DNA from: Pseudaquabacterium pictum
Lineage (GTDB): Bacteria > Pseudomonadota > Gammaproteobacteria > Burkholderiales > Burkholderiaceae_C
Direction: 5' to 3'
DNA length: 64,000 nucleotides
Assembly: GCF_005403045.1 (NCBI RefSeq)
Contig: NZ_BJCL01000008.1
Span: 124,001 to 188,000 of the forward strand
The position numbers and the translations under genes are program-made. Under the pieces are notes generated by a model that saw only the letters and a program-made list of their open reading frames with translations, made no database searches and was not told the DNA's origin. Shown here piece after piece: positions 42,679 to 52,518 of the stretch. The stretch's first letter is position 1. Every line of letters starts with the position of its first letter.

Positions 42679-43960
42679 AGCCCGGCAGCCACAGTGCCAG
42701 CTGCGGCCATTCCAGCACCAGCAGCATCGCGCCGATCAGCATCAGCACGAACAGCCACACGCCGCGGAAGATCTGCTTGAGCGAGACGTCGTCGAGCAGC
42801 GCGTTCAGCACGAACAGGTTCATGCCCACCGGCGGCGAGATCAGGCCGATCTGCACCACGAAGACGATCAGCACGCCGAACCACACCGGGTCGAAGCCCA
42901 GCGCGGTGACGATGGGGAAGAACACCGGGATGGTCAGCAGCACCATCGACAGCTCTTCCATGATCGTGCCCAGCAGCACGTAGATCAGCATCATCGCGCC
43001 CACCACCATCACCGGCGACAGGCCCATGTGGGTGATCCAGTCGCGCAGGTCGCCCGGCATGCTGGTGAAGTTGATGAAATTGCTGAACATCATCGCGGCG
43101 ATCAGGATGGTGAACAGCATCGCCGTGGTGCGCGCGCTCTCCACCAGCACCTGCAGCAGCACCTTGGGCGGCAGCGCACCACGTGCCAGCGCAAAGAAGA
43201 ACGCGCCGGCCGCGCCGATGCCGGCGCCCTCGGTGGCGGTGAACACGCCGCCGTAGATGCCGCCCAGCACCACGATCACCAGCACCAGCACGCCCCAGAT
43301 GCCGCGCAGCGCCGCCCAGCGCTGCGGCCAGGTGCTGCGCTCGCCGGCCGGGCCGGCCTGCGGGTCGCGCCAGGTGATCCAGCTGACGCCGGCCATCAGG
43401 AAGGCGGCGGTCATCAAGCCGGGGATCACGCCGGCGGCGAACAGCTTGCCGATGTTGGTCTCGGTGACGATGCCGTAGATGACCATGATGGTCGACGGCG
43501 GGATCATGATGCCCAGCGTGCCGCCGGCGGCGATGACGCCGGTGGACAGGTAGTCGCTGTAGCCCAGCTTCTTCATCGACGGGTAGGCCACCTTGCTCAT
43601 CGTGGCCGCGGTGGCGATGGACGAGCCGCAGATGGCGCCGAAGCCGGCACAGGCCAGCACCGTGGCATGGGCCAGGCCGCCGCGCACATGGCCGATGAAC
43701 GCATAGGCGGCGCGGAACAGCTCATGGGCCAGCCCGGCCTTGGCCACGAAGTTGCCCATCAGGATGAACAGCGGCACCACGCTCAGGGTGTAGGCGAAGC
43801 CGGTGTCGTAGACCACCTGGGCCGCCGAGGCGGCGGTCGGCCCCCAGCCGCGCATCAGCCCCAGCGCGACGAAGCCGACGAAGCCCATCGCGAAGGCCAG
43901 CGGCACCCTCAGCAGCGCCAGCAGGAAGACAGCGCCGAAGCCCAGCAAGGCGGCGGTCAT
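42668..43960 (-). CDS. TRAP transporter large permease (DctM type)
   Basis: A 430-residue permease with about 12 membrane helices, the Na+-coupled translocator of a TRAP system. Typical motifs are PLFILMGNFVAKAGL, GFGAICGSSIATAATMSKVAYPSMKKLGY and LGTIMEELSMVLLTIPVFFPI. It overlaps the small permease gene by ATGA. Its 3' end overlaps msrQ on the other strand. Confidence 0.95.
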   Translation of the reverse strand: MTAALLGFGAVFLLALLRVPLAFAMGFVGFVALGLMRGWGPTAASAAQVVYDTGFAYTLSVVPLFILMGNFVAKAGLAHELFRAAYAFIGHVRGGLAHATVLACAGFGAICGSSIATAATMSKVAYPSMKKLGYSDYLSTGVIAAGGTLGIMIPPSTIMVIYGIVTETNIGKLFAAGVIPGLMTAAFLMAGVSWITWRDPQAGPAGERSTWPQRWAALRGIWGVLVLVIVVLGGIYGGVFTATEGAGIGAAGAFFFALARGALPPKVLLQVLVESARTTAMLFTILIAAMMFSNFINFTSMPGDLRDWITHMGLSPVMVVGAMMLIYVLLGTIMEELSMVLLTIPVFFPIVTALGFDPVWFGVLIVFVVQIGLISPPVGMNLFVLNALLDDVSLKQIFRGVWLFVLMLIGAMLLVLEWPQLALWLPGFMK

Positions 43961-44460
43961 GTGGCCCCCCCGGCCGGCACGTCGTCATCCACCCCGATGT
44001 GGTGGTGGCTGGTGGGCTGCAGCATCAGCAGCAGGTGCACCAGCGCGGTCAGGCCGCACAGCACCGCCATGAGTTGCACGAACGGCCCCATCGGCAGCTG
44101 CAACTGGGCGGTGGTGTCGCCGTAGCTGGCCATCTGCGCTGCCTTCTCCCACATCAGCCAGGCCAGGCCGCCCAGGGCGGCGGCACAGCCCAGGTCGACC
44201 ACCGCCTGCTGCAGCCGGTGCAGCCAGGGCGGCATCAGGTGGTCGAGCGAATCGAACACCACATGCTCGCCATGCAGCGAAACCAGCGGCAGCGCCGCGA
44301 AGATCACCACCACCATCAGGATCTCGGTGAGCTCCAGCGAGCCGGTGATGGAGTGGTTGAGCAGCTTGCGGCCCAGCACGTCCACCAGGGTCAGCGCCAT
44401 GATGGCGAACAGCGCCACCCCGGCCAGCAGGCCGCAGAGCGCATCGAGCAGGCGCTTCAC
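43957..44460 (-). CDS. TRAP transporter small permease (DctQ type)
   Basis: A 167-residue protein with four membrane helices (LLAGVALFAIMALTLVDVLGRKLL, LTEILMVVVIFAALPLV, CAAALGGLAWLMW, LMAVLCGLTALVHLLLML) and the LHGEHVVFDSL segment of DctQ proteins. It overlaps the binding-protein gene upstream and dctM downstream, each by ATGA. Confidence 0.93.
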   Translation of the reverse strand: MKRLLDALCGLLAGVALFAIMALTLVDVLGRKLLNHSITGSLELTEILMVVVIFAALPLVSLHGEHVVFDSLDHLMPPWLHRLQQAVVDLGCAAALGGLAWLMWEKAAQMASYGDTTAQLQLPMGPFVQLMAVLCGLTALVHLLLMLQPTSHHHIGVDDDVPAGGAT

Positions 44461-45488
44461 TTCTGCAGCTTGGCGATTTCAGCGCGGTAGTCGGCCAGCA
44501 CCTGCTTGGCGTTCTTCAGGCCCTTGGCCTCGGCGGCCTTGATCCAGGTGTCTTCCAGGCCGGCGGTCTTGGTCTTGACGGCACCGACGAAGGCGGCGTC
44601 GGCCTTGGTGAACTGCACGCCGGCGGCCTGCATGAAGGCCATGCCGCGGCGGTCGACCTTGTCCCAGCCACGGCCCAGCATGCGGGCGGCGAATTCGCCG
44701 GACATCTCGTCGACGATCTTCTTCACGTCCGGCGGCAGGCTGTCGTACTTGGCCTGGTTCATCATGAAGACGAAGCTGGTGTTGTACAGGCCGCCGGGGA
44801 AGGTGGTGGCGTGCTTGATCACCTTGTCGATCTTGAAGCCCTCGACCGACTCGGCCGGGAACAGCGTGCCGTCCATCACGCCGGTGGACAGCAGCTCGTA
44901 GCTCTCGGGCGCGGGCTTGAGCGTGACGTTCATGCCCATGGCCTTGCTGATCTCGTTGACCATGCCGCCGCCCACGCGGAACTTCATGCCGGTGACGTCG
45001 TCGGCCTTGGTGATCGGCTTCTTGGTGTTGAAGATGATGCCGGGGCCGTGGGTGAACACCGCCAGCACCTTCACGCCCTTGTGCTCCTCGGCAAAGGCCG
45101 GGTACTTGGCATACATGCGCTGGAAGGCCACCGAGGTGACCTCGGCCGAATCGCCCATGAACGGGAACTCGACCATCTGCGGCATCACGAAGCGGCCCGG
45201 CGTGTAGCCATGCACGGTGAACGACAGATCGGCCAGGCCGTTGCGCACCGCGTCGAAGGTGCCGGGCGCGGCCGTCACCGCGCGCGGCAGCGCATTGCAC
45301 TTGATCTTGCCGGCGGCCTTCTGGGCCAGCATCTCGCACCATTCGATCTGGCCGGTGGTCAGGGTGTGGGCGGGCGGCACCCAGGACGACAGCGTCAGCA
45401 CCGTCTGCGCGGCCACCGGCAGCGACGAGAGGGCACCCAGGGCGGCAACGGCGGTGGCCAGCAGGCTGGCGCGGGGGGACAAGGCCAT
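44457..45488 (-). CDS. TRAP transporter solute-binding protein (DctP type)
   Basis: A 343-residue periplasmic binding protein. The signal peptide ends near residue 27 (SLPVAAQ). The DctP fold signatures are visible: LSSWVPPAHTLTTGQIEWCEML, the GMKFRVGGGMVNEISKAMG strand with the Arg that binds a carboxylate, and GVMDGTLFPAESVEGFKI. Binding of an organic acid is likely; the exact substrate cannot be told. A GGAG lies upstream of the ATG at 45488. Confidence 0.94.
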   Translation of the reverse strand: MALSPRASLLATAVAALGALSSLPVAAQTVLTLSSWVPPAHTLTTGQIEWCEMLAQKAAGKIKCNALPRAVTAAPGTFDAVRNGLADLSFTVHGYTPGRFVMPQMVEFPFMGDSAEVTSVAFQRMYAKYPAFAEEHKGVKVLAVFTHGPGIIFNTKKPITKADDVTGMKFRVGGGMVNEISKAMGMNVTLKPAPESYELLSTGVMDGTLFPAESVEGFKIDKVIKHATTFPGGLYNTSFVFMMNQAKYDSLPPDVKKIVDEMSGEFAARMLGRGWDKVDRRGMAFMQAAGVQFTKADAAFVGAVKTKTAGLEDTWIKAAEAKGLKNAKQVLADYRAEIAKLQK

Positions 45489-45773
45489 GTGGATCTCCAG
45501 AAGATGGGCGGGCCGGCGCCCGATCGGCCCCGGCAACGGGGCGCATCCTGCCGCAGTCACCTGACAGGCGACATTGCAGAAAACGCGCCCCGCAGCCGGA
45601 GTGTCGCAGGCGCGCCACGGCCACAAGCCGGGACCGGGTGTGCGCTGTTCCACGAACCGCCAACCCGTCCACCCCATGCCCGTGGGGGACCGGCCGCCCG
45701 ACCCCGCGGCTCGGGGGGCTGCGGGCGGCGGGCAGCGCCCTACGATGGCTCGAAACCACCTCGGGTGACCGCC

Positions 45774-46415
45774 ATGAACACCGCGCCGCTGCAGTCCAGC
45801 TCCACCCTGCACCACCACCCCGTGGGCCTGTCGGCCGACGGCACGGCGCTGGGCGATGGCGCGGCCCGCGACGCGCTGCGCCAGGCCATGCACCAGCTCA
45901 GCGAAGCCGAGCTGGTCGAAGGCAACCACCGCGCACCGGCCATGTGCCAGGCACTGACCGAGGCCGCACGCGCCCTGGCCGGCCTGCATGCCTACGGCCC
46001 GGCCGAGAGCCACCTGGCCCAGGCGCTGCACTGGGCGCTGCAGATGGGCGGGCATGACCTGGCCGCCGACCTGCACTGCGCCTGGGCCGAGGTGGCGACC
46101 AACGCCGCCGACCTGGCCGATGCCCACGGCGAGCCAGCCCGCTGCCGCGCCGCCCGCGACCGCGCCCGTGACCATGCCTTCGAGGCCGCCCGCCTGGCCG
46201 ACCTGGCGACCGACCCGAACTGGGAGATCCGCCTGCTGCTGCGCGCCAGCGATGTGCTCGACCGCTGCGGCGACCACGACGACTCGGTGCTGCTGCAGCA
46301 GCGCGCCCTGGTGCTGATGGGCATGGGCCAGGCCGATCTGCCGGCCGACGACCCGCTGCGCGCCGGCCCGGCACTGGACGCGGCACCGCTGACGGCACCC
46401 GGCGCCCTGATGTGA
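45774..46415 (+). CDS. Hypothetical TPR-like protein
   Basis: A 213-residue soluble protein, not recognised by name. Helix pairs resembling tetratricopeptide repeats run from about residue 40 (MCQALTEAARALAGLHAYGPAESHLAQALHWALQMGG) to 185 (LLLRASDVLDRCGDHDDSVLLQQRALVLMGMG). The N-terminus is polar with a His triplet, and the C-terminus is Ala/Pro-rich. It is divergent from the TRAP operon across a 285-nt gap with no clear promoter. A strong hairpin follows the stop. The codon pattern supports a real gene. Confidence 0.75.
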   Translation: MNTAPLQSSSTLHHHPVGLSADGTALGDGAARDALRQAMHQLSEAELVEGNHRAPAMCQALTEAARALAGLHAYGPAESHLAQALHWALQMGGHDLAADLHCAWAEVATNAADLADAHGEPARCRAARDRARDHAFEAARLADLATDPNWEIRLLLRASDVLDRCGDHDDSVLLQQRALVLMGMGQADLPADDPLRAGPALDAAPLTAPGALM

Positions 46416-46424
46416 GTCAAATCT

Positions 46425-46453
46425 GGCATGCCGCCCTGCCGGGGCGGCATGCC
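46425..46453 (+). other. Strong stem-loop after the TPR-like gene
   Basis: A perfect 12-bp inverted repeat (GGCATGCCGCCC / GGGCGGCATGCC) with a 5-nt loop starts 10 nt after the stop of the preceding gene. There is no T-run, so it is either an intrinsic 3' end stabiliser or a poor terminator. Confidence 0.6.
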
Positions 46454-46515
46454 GGCTGCCGCACAATGCCGGTGCGTGCGCGGGTGGTCTGCCGCACAGA
46501 CGCCCGACGAATCCC

Positions 46516-47106
46516 ATGCAACGCACCATCTTCACCACGCCCGGTGTCAACACCGTGCTGCGTGTCCTGTCCACCGCCTTCCTGCGGGCCACGGGCTGGA
46601 CACTGGACGGCCAGGCGCCGGCCGGCCACCCCAAGTGCGTGTTGATCGCCGCGCCGCACACCAGCAACTGGGACCTGCCCTACACCCTGTTGGTGGCGTT
46701 TGCGCTGCGCCTGAACATCCACTGGATGGGCAAGCGGCAGATCTTCCGCTGGCCCTTCGGCGCTCTGATGCGCTGGCTGGGCGGCATCGCGGTGGACCGC
46801 GCCCAGTCGACCAACCTGGTGGCCGCCTCGGCCCAGGCGCTGCGCGAGGCCGAAGGCTCGGTGCACCTGGTGGTGCCGCCCGAGGGCACACGCAGCCAGA
46901 CGCGGCACTGGAAGACCGGCTTCTACTGGATCGCCCACGAGGCGGGCGTGCCGATCGTGCTGGCCTACATGGACTACCCGCGCAAGCTCAGCGGCCTGGG
47001 GCCGGTGTTCACGCCCACCGGCGACATCGCCGCCGACATGCTGCAGATCAAGGCGTACTACAGCCAGTACAAGGGCAAGAACTGGCGGCAGTTCTCGACC
47101 GATTGA
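46516..47106 (+). CDS. PlsC-type acyltransferase
   Basis: A 196-residue lysophospholipid or glycerolipid acyltransferase-like enzyme. The HX4D motif is PHTSNWDLPY near residue 47, and the later substrate motif is VPPEGTRS near residue 120, with IAVDRAQSTNLV between. It is shorter than typical PlsC and resembles the single-domain 1-acylglycerol-3-phosphate acyltransferase-like proteins often annotated only as family members. The substrate is unknown. It is convergent with the M20 gene. Confidence 0.87.
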   Translation: MQRTIFTTPGVNTVLRVLSTAFLRATGWTLDGQAPAGHPKCVLIAAPHTSNWDLPYTLLVAFALRLNIHWMGKRQIFRWPFGALMRWLGGIAVDRAQSTNLVAASAQALREAEGSVHLVVPPEGTRSQTRHWKTGFYWIAHEAGVPIVLAYMDYPRKLSGLGPVFTPTGDIAADMLQIKAYYSQYKGKNWRQFSTD

Positions 47107-47109
47107 CGG

Positions 47110-48335
47110 TCAGCTGAGCAGGTCGAGCAGGGTGCGGGCCACCACCTTGGTGGCGCGGCGCAAGTCATCCAGCACCAGGTGCTCATCGGCCCGCTTGGCG
47201 TTGCTCTCCAGCACGGTGCGCGGCCCGGCGCCGTAGATGGCCGCCGGGATGCCGTGGGCGCCGAACAAGCGCACATCGGTGTACAGCGGCGTGCCCGAGG
47301 TGGGAATGGGCTCGCCGAACACCGCCTCGCCATGCTTCTGCAAGGCGTTCACCAGCGGCGCATTGGCCGGATTGGCCTTCAGGCTGTCGGCCAACAGCAG
47401 GCGCTGGATCTCGACCGTGATGCCGGGCAGGCCGGCGGCGGCCTCGGCAATCACCCGGCGCACCTCGGCTTCCACCTCGGCGGGGTTCTCCTCCGGGATC
47501 ATGCGGCGGTCGAGCTTGAACACGACCTTGCCGGGCACCACGTTGGTGTTGGTGCCACCCTCGATGCGGCCGACGTTCAGGTAGGGGTGGGTGATGCCCG
47601 CCACCTGCGAGGTGATGGTCTTGTAGCGGGCGTTCTGAGCGTACAGCGCATTCAGGATCGCCACCGCGCCCTGCAGCGCATCGACGCCGGTGTCGGGGAT
47701 GGCGGCATGGGCCATCTTGCCGTGCACGGTGACGGCCATCTGCAGGCAGCCGTTGTGGGCGGTGACCACCTGGTAGCTGAAGCCGGCGGCCAGCAGGTAG
47801 TCGGGCTTCGTCAGCCCCTTCTGCAGCAGCCAGCCGGGGCCCAGTTCACCGCCGAATTCCTCGTCGTAGGTGAAGAGCAGCTCGACGCCGCCCTTCAGCT
47901 CGGCGCCCAGCGATTCGAGTGCCCGGAGCGCGAAGGTGTAGCTGGCGAAATCGCTCTTGCTGACGGCCGAGGCGCGGCCGTAGAGCTTGCCGTCGACCGC
48001 CGCGCCGCCGTACGGGTCCTGTGACCAGCCCTCGCCGGGCGGCACCACGTCGCCGTGGGCATTCAGGCCGATCACCGGGCCGCCGGCGCCGAAGCGCCGC
48101 CGCACGACCAGGTTGGTGATCGACTGCATGCCGTAGGCCTGCACGTCGGCCGCCGGCACCGGGTGCTGCTCGGCGGTGTAGCCCATGTCGGCCAGCAGTG
48201 CGGCGGTGCGCTCGGCATGGGGCGCGTTGTTGCCGGGCGGGGTGTCGGTGGGCACCTGCACCAGGGCCTGCAGGAAGCGCACCTCCTCGTCGAAATGGGC
48301 GTCGATCCAGGCGTCGAGTTGTTGGTGGGCGTTGG

Positions 48336-48339
<4 letters not shown>
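47110..48339 (-). CDS. M20-family metallohydrolase (ArgE/DapE-like)
   Basis: A 409-residue Zn hydrolase. Metal-binding motifs include NAHGDVVPPGEGW, the acidic YDEEFGGELGP segment and a late His (RADEHLVL). The dimerisation domain begins near residue 190 (HGKMAHAAIPDTGVDALQGA). It overlaps the UraD-AllC gene by ATGA and so belongs to the urate operon. The substrate is unknown: it may hydrolyse a ureido or formyl product of allantoate breakdown, or an unrelated N-acyl amino acid. Confidence 0.88.
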
Positions 48340-50108
<1,769 letters not shown>

Positions 50109-50116
50109 GGCGGCTT

Positions 50117-51085
50117 TCAGGAGGTCCAGATGAAGGCGGTCTCGGCGTTGAAGGGATGCACGTGCTTCCAGTGGCGGGCGATGTCGATGCGGCGGGTGAC
50201 CCAGACCTTGTCGTGCTTCTCGACATGGTCGAGGAAGCGCTGCAGCCCGCGCAGCCGCCCTGGCCGGCCCAGGATGCGGCAGTGCATGCCGATGCTCATC
50301 ATCTTCGGGCAATCGGCGCCCTCGGCATACAGCACGTCGAAGCTGTCGCGCAGGTACTCGAAGAACTCGTCGCCCTGGCTGAAGCCCTGCGGCAGGCCGA
50401 AGCGCATGTCGTTGCAGTCCATCGTGTAGGGCACCACCAGCTGCGGCAGCAGGTTGCCGCTGGTGGTCTTGACGTTCAGCCAGAACGGCAGGTCGTCGCC
50501 GTAGTAGTCACTGTCGTATTCGAACCCGCCCTGGTCGGCCACCAGGCGCCGGGTGGCCGGGCTGTCGCGGCCGGTGTACCAGCCCAGCGGCCAGGCGCCG
50601 CCGGTGATCTGCTTCAAGATGTCGGTGCCGATGCGCACATGCTCGCGCTCGACCACCTCGTTGATCTGCTGGTAGTTCACCCAGCGCCAGCCGTGGCAGG
50701 CGATCTCGTGGCCCAGCTCCATGAAAGCCTCGGCCAGCTCCAGATGGCGCTGCAGTGCCATCGAGACGGCGAACACCGTCAGCGGCATCTGCCGGCGCTC
50801 GAACTCCCGCAGGATGCGCCACACGCCGGCCCGCGAGCCGTACTCGTAGATCGACTCCATCGACAGGTGCCGCATCGGGTAGGCCGGCGGGTTGAACATC
50901 TCCGACAGGAACTGCTCGCTGCCGGGGTCGCCATGCAGCACGTTGTTCTCGCCACCCTCTTCGTAGTTCAGCACGAAGTTCAGCGCCACCCGAGCCTGCT
51001 TCGGCCACTGCGCCTGCGGCATGTCGCGGCCGTGGCCCTTCAGGTCACGCGGGTACTGGGGGCCGGAGCGGAACAGGGTGGTCAT
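50117..51085 (-). CDS. puuE: Allantoinase PuuE
   Basis: PuuE is the polysaccharide-deacetylase-type allantoinase that opens allantoin to allantoate. The 322-residue protein begins MTTLFRSGPQYPRDLKGHG, and has NFVLNYEEGGENNVLHGD, the ELGHEIACHGWRW block, GWYTGRDSPATRRL and DYYGDDLPFW. A GTG at 51118 would add 11 residues but the ATG at 51085 suits the family. It ends 8 nt before the UraD-AllC gene. Confidence 0.94.
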   Translation of the reverse strand: MTTLFRSGPQYPRDLKGHGRDMPQAQWPKQARVALNFVLNYEEGGENNVLHGDPGSEQFLSEMFNPPAYPMRHLSMESIYEYGSRAGVWRILREFERRQMPLTVFAVSMALQRHLELAEAFMELGHEIACHGWRWVNYQQINEVVEREHVRIGTDILKQITGGAWPLGWYTGRDSPATRRLVADQGGFEYDSDYYGDDLPFWLNVKTTSGNLLPQLVVPYTMDCNDMRFGLPQGFSQGDEFFEYLRDSFDVLYAEGADCPKMMSIGMHCRILGRPGRLRGLQRFLDHVEKHDKVWVTRRIDIARHWKHVHPFNAETAFIWTS

Positions 51086-51114
51086 CGGCAGGGGTCCTGG
51101 TCGGAGGGTGCGGG

Positions 51115-51819
51115 TCACGCGGCCGGGCGCAGTGCGGCGGCCAGGTCGGGGGTGCGGGGGTCGAGATGCAGGTTGTGTTCCACGCTGGCCAGGTGGCGGG
51201 CCATCAGCGCGGCGGCAACGTCGGCATCACGCCGGGCGATGGCGTCGACGATCTGCACATGCTCGGTCTGCGACTGGCCGGCCGACAGCGCGCTCTGGTA
51301 CATCAGCGCGATCAGCGACGAGCGGCGCAGCAGGTCGGCCAGCAGCTGCGCCAGCACCGCATTGCCGGCACTCTGCGCCAGCTTGCTGTGGAAATCGGCC
51401 AGCAGCCGGGTGCGGCCGGGCACGTCCGTCCGCGCCACCGCCGCCTGCTCTTGTTGCAGGTGCGCGCGCAGTTCGGCCAGCTGGGCATCGGTGATGCGCG
51501 CGCACAGGCTGCGCACCATCGCCACTTCCAGCATGGCGCGCACCTCGAACACCTGGCGCGCCTCGTCCACGCTGGGTGTGGCCACGAAGGCGCCGCGGGC
51601 CGGCTCCAGCACCACCAGGTGGTCGCGGCTGAGCTGGTTCAGCGCCTGCCGCACGATGGTGCGGGAGACATGGAAGATGTCGGCGATCTTCTGCTCCACC
51701 AGCTTGGTGCCGGGCATCAGCCGCCGCTCGACGATGGCGGTGGTGATCGACTCGACGATGCGCTCGGTGGCACCGGCCGGGTTGCGGCGCGGGGCGGCGG
51801 TGGTGGCAAGCTGGGGCAC
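51115..51819 (-). CDS. GntR-family regulator, FCD subgroup, of urate genes
   Basis: A 234-residue regulator with an N-terminal winged helix (ERIVESITTAIVERRLMPGTKLVEQKIADIFHVSRTIVRQALNQL) and an all-helical FCD effector domain (FEVRAMLEVAMVRSL, DFHSKLAQSAGNAVL, EHVQIVDAIARRDADVAAALMARHL) with His residues that may bind metal. The GTG at 51819 is the first start after the operator. It precedes puuE and is divergent from uraH, with the palindrome AAAGTGTATACACTTT between them. It probably controls the whole urate locus. Confidence 0.9.
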   Translation of the reverse strand: MPQLATTAAPRRNPAGATERIVESITTAIVERRLMPGTKLVEQKIADIFHVSRTIVRQALNQLSRDHLVVLEPARGAFVATPSVDEARQVFEVRAMLEVAMVRSLCARITDAQLAELRAHLQQEQAAVARTDVPGRTRLLADFHSKLAQSAGNAVLAQLLADLLRRSSLIALMYQSALSAGQSQTEHVQIVDAIARRDADVAAALMARHLASVEHNLHLDPRTPDLAAALRPAA

Positions 51820-51861
51820 GGAAGCTGCTGGCGGGGAGTGCAGGTGCTGGACGGCGCCCGC

Positions 51862-51877
51862 AAAGTGTATACACTTT
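51862..51877. promoter_or_regulatory. Palindromic operator between gntR and uraH
   Basis: AAAGTGTATACACTTT is a perfect 16-bp palindrome, 42 bp from both the gntR start and the uraH start. Its core GTGTATACAC recurs at 52351-52360 before puuD. It is the likely site for the divergently encoded GntR regulator. Confidence 0.75.
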
Positions 51878-51918
51878 TGCACACCGCGCCCAGCCGGCGC
51901 CGCACCACAAGGATTCCG

Positions 51919-52275
51919 ATGGGACACCTCAGCACCCATGTGCTCGACACGATGAACGGCTGCCCGGCCGCCGGCATGCAGGTGACGCTGCAGCGCATCA
52001 CCGACAGCGGCACGCAGACGCTGCAGACCATGGCGCTGAACGACGACGGCCGCGCCCCCGGCGGCCCGCTGCTGGATGCCGCCAGCATGGCCGCCGGCCG
52101 CTACCGGCTGCTGTTTGCCGTGGCGCCCTACTTCCGCGCCCGCGGCGTGGAACTGCCCGACCCGGCCTTCATCGACACGGTGCAGCTGGATTTCGGCATT
52201 GCCGATGCCGCCGGCCACTACCACGTGCCGCTGCTGGTCAGCCCCTGGAGCTACAGCACCTACCGCGGCTCGTGA
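51919..52275 (+). CDS. uraH: 5-hydroxyisourate hydrolase
   Basis: UraH hydrolyses 5-hydroxyisourate to OHCU. The 118-residue protein has the transthyretin-like fold: N-terminal LSTHVLDTMNGCPAAG with catalytic His, the middle RYRLLF strand, HYHVPLLVSPWSYSTYRGS with the conserved C-terminal YRGS signature. AAGGA is 6 nt upstream of the ATG. It is divergent from the GntR gene and precedes puuD by 243 nt. Confidence 0.96.
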   Translation: MGHLSTHVLDTMNGCPAAGMQVTLQRITDSGTQTLQTMALNDDGRAPGGPLLDAASMAAGRYRLLFAVAPYFRARGVELPDPAFIDTVQLDFGIADAAGHYHVPLLVSPWSYSTYRGS

Positions 52276-52350
52276 CCTGCCGGGCATGGCGATTGCATCG
52301 CCGTGCCGGGCGGGTGCGGCGGGGTGGTCCCGTGCACACCAGGCCCTGAG

Positions 52351-52364
52351 GTGTATACACTTTG
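52351..52364. promoter_or_regulatory. Second operator, upstream of puuD
   Basis: GTGTATACAC (52351-52360) flanked by TTTG on the right is the same core as the site before uraH, with one arm degraded. It lies 155-168 nt before the puuD start and likely controls it. Confidence 0.65.
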
Positions 52365-52455
52365 ACCCTGTCGCCGCGGCGCCCGCGGACGCCGGCCAAT
52401 CAACCGGCCGCCCTGCGGTTGCGACACCCCTGCCTCACAGAGCCCGCTGTGGTGA

Positions 52456-52502
52456 GGAGAAGCCCGGCCGCCGTGCGCCCTGCGCCACGGTGGTGCTTCT
52501 CC
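52456..52502 (+). other. Structured leader of puuD
   Basis: GGAGAAGC (52456-52463) pairs with GCTTCTCC (52495-52502), enclosing a CCGTG / CACGG stem (52471-52475 / 52486-52490). It ends 16 nt before the puuD ATG, so it would form in the 5' leader. Confidence 0.5.
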
Positions 52503-52518
52503 GACCATTGACCGCCTG

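Noticed and set aside
45489..45773. Small gene or riboswitch in the gap before the TPR-like gene
   Set aside because: No open frame with supported start and no recognisable riboswitch core. Only small GC palindromes are seen.
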